Assembly: GCA_020355945.1 (NCBI GenBank)
Contig: CP070627.1
Location: 7,168,479-7,180,282 of the forward strand
Length of the DNA stretch: 11,804 nt
DNA from: Candidatus Aminicenantota bacterium
Lineage (GTDB): Bacteria; Acidobacteriota; Aminicenantia; UBA2199
Direction: 5' to 3'
The notes under the pieces were generated by a model. The model did not search any database and was not told the origin of the DNA. It saw only the letters and a list, made by a program, of their open reading frames with translations. Of the stretch, positions 6,280 through 11,804 are shown piece by piece (positions within the stretch are counted from its first letter, which is position 1; each line of letters opens with the position of its first letter). The position numbers were made by a program, and so were the translations under genes.

Positions 6280-6301
6280 GCTTTTTTTGGTGGGTAATTG
6301 A

Positions 6302-7153
6302 ATGAATATTGTAATTGACAGGTTGACTGAAGTGCTGGCTGCTTCACCGGGAACTGTTTTGTCAGCAAATAGTATCGGTGCAAAAAAACCTTCCAATACC
6401 AATGAGATCCCCGCAATTGTTGCATCATTGTCTATTGAGAGCAGTGAAGGAATTGGGATGGGTAATTTTATCCGCTCAGGCGATACCGTGGTAAAGAGCA
6501 CCAATGTAATAGTGGTGAATTCTCACCCGGATACCTTTTCCAGTAACTTAAAATCTTTACGTCTTTGGCCACTCCCTCTAAAAAAGAATCCCTCTTCTAC
6601 AGGAAAAGACTTTAGCGAAAATGATGTCCGGCTCAGGAATGTAACGGATTTAACTCAACCAATTGATTATAGAATGGTTGATGAGCCAACCCAAAAAAAC
6701 GAATACATGTTGGATGTGCCAAATGCCCGGGTTATTTTTGGAGAATCCCAAACCCAGGGAGAAAAACTGGAAGTGGTTCATTGGACAATAACCTGGCGGG
6801 ATGAGATTTTAGGGGAAAGATACCGCGGTTCAATGGCCCTGGAAATATGGGCAGACAACCCTGATAAGGCGACTGAAATTTCTCAAAAACTGCAAAACAA
6901 AATAAAGTCAGATCCATCGATGCTGCGAAATAGGGGATTCTTGAAATTTGCCCCGGAAAGACTGGAACCCTTAGAGAATATAGAGCTTAATCCGACTATT
7001 GGCTCTCCTTTTTCCGTATGGAAGCAAAAGCTGGGCTACAAATTTATATTTGAAGCTGAACAGGGCGGTGAAGTGAGCAGCGGCACCATCATTAAACGAA
7101 TCGATTTAGATATGAATAAAAACCTGCCTGAATCTTTTTCAGTTCCAAAATAA
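6302..7153 (+). CDS. putative tail terminator/completion protein of a contractile tail
   Basis: I do not recognise a named family for this 283-residue protein. It is the first gene of the contractile-tail operon, directly before the sheath, a position often held by tail terminator, neck or Pvc16/DUF4255-like proteins. A segment at residues 156-200 (EVVHWTITWRDEILGERYRG, then a helix ADNPDKATEISQKLQNKI) and the C-terminal KQKLGYKFIFEAEQGG (241-256) followed by SSGTIIKRIDLDM (259-271) resemble the alternating beta-strand/helix layout of tail-completion proteins; this is inference. No signal peptide or membrane segment is seen. The ATG at 6302 has GGTGGG at 6289-6294 and follows the sigma-54 promoter. 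The 7174 gene begins 20 bp after its stop. Confidence 0.6.
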   Translation: MNIVIDRLTEVLAASPGTVLSANSIGAKKPSNTNEIPAIVASLSIESSEGIGMGNFIRSGDTVVKSTNVIVVNSHPDTFSSNLKSLRLWPLPLKKNPSSTGKDFSENDVRLRNVTDLTQPIDYRMVDEPTQKNEYMLDVPNARVIFGESQTQGEKLEVVHWTITWRDEILGERYRGSMALEIWADNPDKATEISQKLQNKIKSDPSMLRNRGFLKFAPERLEPLENIELNPTIGSPFSVWKQKLGYKFIFEAEQGGEVSSGTIIKRIDLDMNKNLPESFSVPK

Positions 7154-7161
7154 AAAAATAT

Positions 7162-7168
7162 GGAGGTG
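7162..7168 (+). promoter_or_regulatory. strong ribosome-binding site of the sheath gene
   Basis: GGAGGTG lies 5 bp before the ATG at 7174. It is a near-ideal Shine-Dalgarno sequence, as expected for a structural protein needed in many copies, and fixes the start of the sheath gene. Confidence 0.7.
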
Positions 7169-7173
7169 TATTT

Positions 7174-8841
7174 ATGGCTGAAGTAATAACAGAAACCATT
7201 ATCCCGGGTACGTACATAGAGGTCAGGGCAGAAGGTCTCTTGACCATCGGCGCGATCTCTACCGGGAATGTTGGCGTTATTGGAACTGCGGCAAAGGGAA
7301 ACAGCAAAATCGAAATTTTAAGCAGCTTCGATGAAGGGCGTGCAAAATTCGGGAATCAGACACCCTGGGACCCAAACGCTGACGGCAGCAATTTGACCCT
7401 GGTGCGGTCGTTAAAATTTCTCTTTGATAATGGAGCCAGGACCGTTTATGCGCAGCGGGTTTTCGACGAAAACTCCGCAAAAACAGCCGCGTATACGCTA
7501 AATAAAAACAGCAGTACACTTTTGAAACTAAAAGCAAAAACACCCGGCACCTGGGGCAACCAACTGCAAATTCGCATCGAGGAAGGAGAAAACCAGGAAC
7601 TGGTAAGCAATGAATTGGTTAAACGAAAAAATGGAAATTATACGCTCTCTGCTGAAAAAATCCTTCAACCGCAGACTGATGAAGAAGTTGTCGGGAATAT
7701 AACGGTTAGAGAACAGGGCTTAACAAAAAAGTACCAATTGAAGCGGGCTCAAGCATCAGGAAGCGTGGTCCAGGTTAATCCTTCGGATAGAACACTGACT
7801 TTTGCCACTCCACCGCCCGCCGCAGCGGAAATACGCGCCAACTACTGGGTGCCTAAAGAGAACTTACGAAAAATTACCCTCAAATATGACAATTTCCAGG
7901 AAGTTTACATCGTTCCCAGCGCTTACTACCTGGACCAGGTGCTCACTGATGAAAATAATCCTTCCAAACTTGTAGAAGTTGAAGAAGTGGTTGGCCAGGG
8001 GCTCCCCAGCCCTACAACAAGATTTGAAGGCTTTTCAGGGGGGGAGAACGGCAGCGTCACTTTAAACCATTATAAAGATGCACTGGAAAAACTAGTGGAC
8101 AAGAACATCCAGATCGTTGTTGTTTCCGGTCCGAAATTTTCAGAAATAAAGTCTGCCCTGGTGGGGCATGTGGAAAAAACCGAAAACCTGGGTAGAGAAC
8201 GCATGGCTGTGATTGGAGCAGATAAAAGTGAAGTGGAGAAAATCCTGGAAAACGCCAACGAAGTAGCGGACAAACGCGTGATTCTTGTGGCCCCGGGCTT
8301 GAAACAAAAAGACCCTCAAAATGGACGAATGATCGATCTACCACCCTATTTTGCCGCTGCTGCCGTGGCTGGCAAAATGAGCTCGTTATCGCCCCACGTG
8401 AGCTTGACCAATAAAACATTGGCTGCTATCGATGACCTGGCCGTGGAATATAACTACGGCCAGATGAAATCCCTGCTGGAAAACCGGGTATTAGCCCTGC
8501 AAAAGAAAAGAGGCATTCGAGTGGTAAAAGGGATTACCACCCATGATGAAGCTTATAAACAAATCACTCTCCGACGCATCATCGATTATATCAAAGAGGG
8601 TACCCGGCGAGGTGCCAATCAATATATTGGGAAACTGAACAATGCCAGGGTACGGGGCGCTTTGCATACCACTTTAAATGGTTTTCTTACCGACATGGTC
8701 ACACGAGAGTTCTTAACCGGTTACAAACTCAATGTCTTTGCCGACCGGGCCATGGAGATACGCGGTGAAGTCCAGGTCATCATGGACTTAAATCCAACCT
8801 TTAGCATCGATGTGATTCGTGTCATTATGAATTTAAGTTAA
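7174..8841 (+). CDS. contractile tail sheath protein
   Basis: The 555-residue protein belongs to the phage/CIS tail sheath family, whose subunits form the outer contractile tube that drives the inner tube through a target membrane. The N-terminus ETIIPGTYIEVRAEG (7-21) followed by GNVGVIGTAAKG (31-42) is the usual opening. TPGTWGNQLQIRI (123-135) is the signature of the first folded domain. A variable outer beta-rich insertion covers roughly residues 145-290. The conserved C-terminal domain (about 425-555) includes ENRVLALQKKRGIRVVKG, a TLRRIIDYIKEG helix, and a terminal GEVQVIMDLNPTFSIDVIRVIM strand that interlocks neighbouring subunits in this family. Length is normal for a phage-type sheath. 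It is followed closely by the tube gene. Confidence 0.94.
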   Translation: MAEVITETIIPGTYIEVRAEGLLTIGAISTGNVGVIGTAAKGNSKIEILSSFDEGRAKFGNQTPWDPNADGSNLTLVRSLKFLFDNGARTVYAQRVFDENSAKTAAYTLNKNSSTLLKLKAKTPGTWGNQLQIRIEEGENQELVSNELVKRKNGNYTLSAEKILQPQTDEEVVGNITVREQGLTKKYQLKRAQASGSVVQVNPSDRTLTFATPPPAAAEIRANYWVPKENLRKITLKYDNFQEVYIVPSAYYLDQVLTDENNPSKLVEVEEVVGQGLPSPTTRFEGFSGGENGSVTLNHYKDALEKLVDKNIQIVVVSGPKFSEIKSALVGHVEKTENLGRERMAVIGADKSEVEKILENANEVADKRVILVAPGLKQKDPQNGRMIDLPPYFAAAAVAGKMSSLSPHVSLTNKTLAAIDDLAVEYNYGQMKSLLENRVLALQKKRGIRVVKGITTHDEAYKQITLRRIIDYIKEGTRRGANQYIGKLNNARVRGALHTTLNGFLTDMVTREFLTGYKLNVFADRAMEIRGEVQVIMDLNPTFSIDVIRVIMNLS

Positions 8842-8851
8842 GGAGGACAGG

Positions 8852-9367
8852 ATGCCATACAATAATAAGGTTTTTACCGGGGCCGATGGGGTACTGGTTT
8901 TTACCCGGGAAGAAGGATCTGCCGCCGATGAAGTCCTGGACATGTATGAAATCGAGCAAGTGGGACGGGTTAAAGGTATCGAAGTTTACGCTCACCAGGA
9001 CATCAGGCGCTTTTACAGTATCGGTACCAATCTTCCCACTGAATTGCGAACCGGGAATATCAAAATCTGGGGGAAAATTAAAAGGGCATACATCAACGGC
9101 GCACTTTTAAGACTTTTAATGGGTAAATATGCCGTGGAAGGAGAAAATCCCGAATCGCCGATCGATGCCCCGGCTTTTGATATTAATATCCAATTGAAAA
9201 CACCGGATATTCCCGAAGATGGCCCGGACCAACTGGCCAAGATTACAATAAGCCATGTAATACTGGATAATTGGAGTTTTAATATCCCGGAGGATGATTT
9301 TGTCCTGGAGGAAGCCACTTTCCAGGCACTGCGGGTCCTGGTTCATGATGAACCCATAGAGGCTTAA
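8852..9367 (+). CDS. tail tube protein
   Basis: The 171-residue protein immediately follows the sheath, the standard place for the inner tube subunit. It has the length and mixed beta composition of phage/CIS tube proteins (Hcp/gp19-like fold). Visible stretches are VGRVKGIEVY (37-46) and GNIKIWGKIKRAYINGALL (68-86), the latter resembling the strand-plus-helix core of XkdM-type tubes, with later DINIQL and ISHVILDNWSFNIPEDDFVLEEATFQAL strands. An AGGAGG (8841-8846) overlapping the sheath stop is spaced 5 bp from the ATG, implying high and coupled expression. The assignment rests on position and pattern; a search would be needed to name the subfamily. Confidence 0.85.
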   Translation: MPYNNKVFTGADGVLVFTREEGSAADEVLDMYEIEQVGRVKGIEVYAHQDIRRFYSIGTNLPTELRTGNIKIWGKIKRAYINGALLRLLMGKYAVEGENPESPIDAPAFDINIQLKTPDIPEDGPDQLAKITISHVILDNWSFNIPEDDFVLEEATFQALRVLVHDEPIEA

Positions 9368-9397
9368 AAAACTTATCATTGATCATTGAATATTAAC

Positions 9398-9429
9398 CAA
9401 TGACTAATGACCAATGACTAATGACCAAT
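9398..9429. repeat. heptanucleotide tandem repeat (C/T)AATGAC
   Basis: Four 7-bp units alternate caatgac and taatgac, followed by a partial caat. The array fills much of the 76-bp gap between the tube and chaperone-like genes, inside an otherwise tight operon, and ends just before the RBS agaggtg (9432-9438). It is the most regular of the 7-bp arrays in this window. Such short tandemly repeated repetitive sequences are known from some other bacterial genomes. Confidence 0.7.
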
Positions 9430-9443
9430 AAAGAGGTGCCAAA

Positions 9444-9938
9444 ATGTTTTTAACACCTGAAGAACTCATGGCCGGTGGAAGTATTACCCACGATATAGAA
9501 ATTCCCCAAGATGTTCTCTACCCCGATGGGAATGGGAAAGCCAATGCAGATCAACAAAAAACCGTAAATAAAATGGTGAAAATGAAACCCCTCACTGTCA
9601 AAGATGTCCAGTTGATTGCTAAGGCTGCCAAAGATGATGAAGTTCTTACTTCCGTTCTTATGATCCGGGAAGCAGTGGTAGAACCGCAGCTCAAACAGGG
9701 TGTTATTGCAAAGATGCACAGCGGCCTGGTCCGCTTTTTGGTTGACCGGATTAATCGAATCAGCGGCCTGACTACCAGCGAAGATGAACTGCAAGAGATC
9801 GCCGATTCACCCATTGTAAGAGCCTTTTTTGTACTTGCTAAAGAGTTCAACTGGACGCCGCAGCAGGTAAAAGAAATGACCGTAGGACAGATTCTCGGCT
9901 ACCTGGAACTGCTGAACCAGTCAAAAGGGAAGGTATAA
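9444..9938 (+). CDS. tail assembly chaperone-like protein
   Basis: The 164-residue protein lies between the tube and the tape-measure-position gene, the place of the tail assembly chaperone (gpG/XkdN-like) in contractile and siphophage tails. It is mostly helical. VLMIREAVVEPQLKQG (71-86), LVRFLVDRINRISGL (95-109) and a closing QVKEMTVGQILGYLELL (141-157) match the look of these chaperones, which bind the tape measure and deliver it to the assembling tube. No -1 slippery heptamer of the lambda GT type was recognised before its stop, so a frameshifted longer product is not supported. RBS agaggtg lies 5 bp upstream. The following gene begins 1 bp after the stop. Confidence 0.65.
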   Translation: MFLTPEELMAGGSITHDIEIPQDVLYPDGNGKANADQQKTVNKMVKMKPLTVKDVQLIAKAAKDDEVLTSVLMIREAVVEPQLKQGVIAKMHSGLVRFLVDRINRISGLTTSEDELQEIADSPIVRAFFVLAKEFNWTPQQVKEMTVGQILGYLELLNQSKGKV

Positions 9939-9939
9939 A

Positions 9940-10812
9940 ATGACAGGCACTGGCATTGCCAACTTTCTGGTGAAAGCCACCGGACCGTCAATCCTGGTTT
10001 CTGATTTACGTTTAAAGACTAAAATCCTGGGCACGTTTTTGAATAATATAGACAGTATCAAAACGCTGCAAGCAAGAATCCCCAACAATATCATGGATGG
10101 TGGGCTCAGCAATTTAATGAGCAAGAGACTTCAACAATTGCTGGATTATTCAAAGCAAACCCAAGAACTAGAAAACCAGGGGTCCACAAACAGGCCGAGT
10201 TTCTCCACCAATTATGCCCCCTCAGAAGAGATAAAAGAAAATATATTTTCATTAAGTCACGGGTTGACAGAAGCCTTAAAAGAGCCGTGGGCAGCGATGA
10301 AGAACGATTTGTTTGCAAAGGCTCCTTTACCGGGAAAAGATAAAGACAGGGGTTCTTCTTTGCCGGCGCAATTTCAAAAAGCTCCCGGTGAGATTTTAGT
10401 CAAGAAACTTAATCAATACCTGCATATAAATCAGGCAAACCAATCACCCCAACCCGGAGCAAACAAGCTGCCTGCTGTTGATATGGTAAAGGAAAGACCA
10501 GGAAAAGCACCGACCTTTTCTTTTGCAGAAGGGGAAACCAGCAGGCCGAATTCATGGCCTAAAATGACTGAAGACCAGGTGGCCCGGGAAATTAACGCAT
10601 TCATGAAGGCTAGGAGTGATTTGTCTACTGCCGGACAAACACACCAGGCTTTCTCCCCGGATGATCCGGGAAAAATCAGGATTCAAAATGCCTTCAACAT
10701 AAAGCTGGGGGATGATGGGCAAAGGGAAGTAGGAACTCTGGGAAGTCTTGCTGAAAAAATCAGTGATATCCTGAGAGAACAAGCGTTACAACATGGGATT
10801 GATATAACATGA
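9940..10812 (+). CDS. small tape-measure-position protein of the contractile tail
   Basis: I do not recognise a firm family for this 290-residue protein. It sits where the tape measure (ruler) normally does, after the chaperone and directly before the DNA_circ_N baseplate gene, to which it is coupled by a 4-bp ATGA overlap (10809-10812). Residues 1-80 are helical-looking; the middle (about 85-215) is rich in Pro, Ser, Gln and Lys and likely disordered; the end (about 248-290), including SLAEKISDILREQALQHGIDIT, is a well-formed amphipathic helix, consistent with a tail-tip or baseplate contact. If it is a ruler it is short. It could instead be a baseplate or spike adaptor, with the ruler elsewhere. 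No membrane segment was seen. Confidence 0.45.
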   Translation: MTGTGIANFLVKATGPSILVSDLRLKTKILGTFLNNIDSIKTLQARIPNNIMDGGLSNLMSKRLQQLLDYSKQTQELENQGSTNRPSFSTNYAPSEEIKENIFSLSHGLTEALKEPWAAMKNDLFAKAPLPGKDKDRGSSLPAQFQKAPGEILVKKLNQYLHINQANQSPQPGANKLPAVDMVKERPGKAPTFSFAEGETSRPNSWPKMTEDQVAREINAFMKARSDLSTAGQTHQAFSPDDPGKIRIQNAFNIKLGDDGQREVGTLGSLAEKISDILREQALQHGIDIT

Positions 10813-11804
10813 AAATAAAGCCTATGTTAGGAGAATTCTCCCTGGCAGATATCGAATATATCGAATCCAGGGAAAACCGGAAGTTGGCAGAGCATTACGT
10901 ACCCGGGTTAGAGGGGAATTATCTCCAGGATATGGGCAGTGCGCCCAACACGATTATAATAGCCGGGACAAAGCAGGGGGATGCAGCCCGGGACAAATTC
11001 CTGGAAGGAATCCGCGAAATATTCAATAAGGGAGAGCAGACTACTTTTGTTGCCGATATTAATACAGCCACCGATCTGACGGAAGTGGTAATCGAAGATT
11101 TGCAGGCAGCCGAGCTAGCCGGGAGTCCGGACAGTTTTCAATATTGGATCAAGCTGCGGAAGTATATCGAACCGCCGGAGCCGCCGGCCGCGGGTCTGCT
11201 CGACCCAGGCATCCTCGACGATGCCCTCCGTTTTACTGATGCCCTTGACCTGATCGACAGCTTAAGTTCTATGTCCAACCTGGGCGATCCGACTGAACCT
11301 TTGCGCGGCGTCCTCGACGGGATCAAGACCGCCAGCGGCGGGTTGGATCAAACGGCCAACGACCTGCGCGATCTCTTTGGCGAGGAGGCAGCCGGAATTG
11401 TCCCGTCCGCTGAGGACCTGGGCATTGATCCGGCGGACCCGAGAATTGATGGAGTGACAAGGGCTGCGCTGCTGAGCATGCTTGAATCCCCGGAGACAGC
11501 CGATGCGGCAGCCGGCCTCATTCAAGGATTGAACCAGGGGAAGTTGGCAGGGATTTTCGACAATACTTCCCCTGAAGCCGCGGCAGTGGCAGAGGCCCAC
11601 AGCCTGGACCTGTCGAATCTCATCCCCGCCGGTCAAGACGCCGCCCTGGTTTTGGATGCCCTTTCACCTCTCGATGCACCCCCTACGATTATCCTGCGGC
11701 GGGAAGTCCGTTTGGAGATCGATCCGGCGGACCCGAGAATTGATGGAGCGACGAGGGCTGCGCTGCTGAGCATGCTTGAATCCCCGGAGACAGCCGATGC
11801 GGCG
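10809..11804 (+). CDS. DNA_circ_N-like baseplate protein (Mu gpN type), partial at the right edge
   Basis: The ORF starts at 10809 with ATGA overlap of the previous gene and runs open for 332 codons to the window end. Residues 1-120 (EFSLADIEYIESRENRKLAE, HYVPGLEGNYLQDMGSAP, then TIIIAGTKQGDAARDKFLEG and a GEQTTFVADI segment) match the DNA_circ_N-type N-terminal domain. The family name is historical; Mu gpN is a baseplate/tail protein. From about residue 120 an EPPEPPAA hinge leads into an Ala/Asp/Leu-rich region (LLDPGILDDALRFTDALDLI...) in DNA visibly more GC-rich than the upstream genes. Residues 207-234 and 305-332 are near-identical copies of DPADPRIDG-x-TRAALLSML-type sequence. The stop lies outside the window, so full length is unknown. 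Confidence 0.75.
   Translation, partial: MKIKPMLGEFSLADIEYIESRENRKLAEHYVPGLEGNYLQDMGSAPNTIIIAGTKQGDAARDKFLEGIREIFNKGEQTTFVADINTATDLTEVVIEDLQAAELAGSPDSFQYWIKLRKYIEPPEPPAAGLLDPGILDDALRFTDALDLIDSLSSMSNLGDPTEPLRGVLDGIKTASGGLDQTANDLRDLFGEEAAGIVPSAEDLGIDPADPRIDGVTRAALLSMLESPETADAAAGLIQGLNQGKLAGIFDNTSPEAAAVAEAHSLDLSNLIPAGQDAALVLDALSPLDAPPTIILRREVRLEIDPADPRIDGATRAALLSMLESPETADAA
11427..11804 (+). repeat. 84-bp near-exact direct repeat inside the baseplate gene
   Basis: Copy 1 (11427-11510) and copy 2 (11721-11804) are separated by 294 bp (98 codons) and differ at three of 84 positions; two differences are synonymous and one changes Val to Ala. The sequence upstream of each copy is not similar. Copy 2 is cut by the window edge, so the true repeat may be longer. 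The in-frame 98-residue offset preserves the reading frame. Confidence 0.85.

Noticed and set aside
8057..8419. Minus-strand open frame inside the sheath gene
   Set aside because: It is a shadow of the sheath coding sequence, with no ribosome-binding site or recognisable motif.
9918..9942. Programmed frameshift producing a chaperone extension as in phage lambda G/GT
   Set aside because: The tcaaaaggg near the gene end is not a proper X XXY YYZ heptamer, and the next gene has its own ATG 1 bp after the stop in the +1 frame.
11138..11636. Minus-strand open frames in the GC-rich end of the baseplate gene
   Set aside because: GC-rich DNA commonly leaves antisense frames open. The plus-strand frame continues unbroken from a good DNA_circ_N domain and is the coding one.

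Overview
The window joins two divergently transcribed gene blocks separated by a gap of about 570 bp rich in regulatory and repeat structure. The organism cannot be named from the sequence. Moderate-to-low GC, lipid-linked glycan genes, an IS66-type terminal-repeat element and a sigma-54 promoter suggest a Gram-negative-type or deep-branching environmental bacterium. The phylum is left open.

Left block (117-5728, minus strand): six surface-glycan genes in one direction. In transcription order they are a GT4 glycosyltransferase, a GT2 (WbbL-like) glycosyltransferase, a WecA/TagO/MraY-type polyprenyl-phosphate sugar-1-phosphate transferase, a second GT4 enzyme with a four-cysteine insert, and a PssD/Alg14-like plus PssE/Alg13-like pair that overlap by 4 bp. 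Together they could load a first sugar phosphate onto a polyprenyl carrier at the membrane and extend it. No flippase or polymerase is visible, so the cluster probably continues outside the window.

Central gap (5729-6301): a 132-bp element with GTAA-type terminal inverted repeats, flanked by a perfect 8-bp direct repeat, looks like an IS66-derived MITE. It lies only 30 bp upstream of the first glycan gene. To its right are three dyads of the form CGTCAT-N6-ATGACG, an IHF-like site, and a -24/-12 (sigma-54) promoter next to the first gene of the right block.

Right block (6302 to the right edge, plus strand): contractile-tail genes in the usual phage order. They are a putative tail terminator/completion protein, tail sheath, tail tube, a tail-assembly-chaperone-like protein, a small tape-measure-position protein, and a DNA_circ_N (Mu gpN-like) baseplate protein that runs off the window. 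No capsid, portal or terminase gene is seen in the six genes visible. With host-style sigma-54 control this suggests a domesticated contractile injection system or tailocin, but a prophage cannot be excluded. The last gene carries a visibly more GC-rich Ala/Asp-rich extension with an almost exact 84-bp direct repeat.

Short degenerate tandem repeats with a 7-bp period recur in five intergenic gaps or gene ends, across both blocks. They appear to be a genome-wide feature of this organism.
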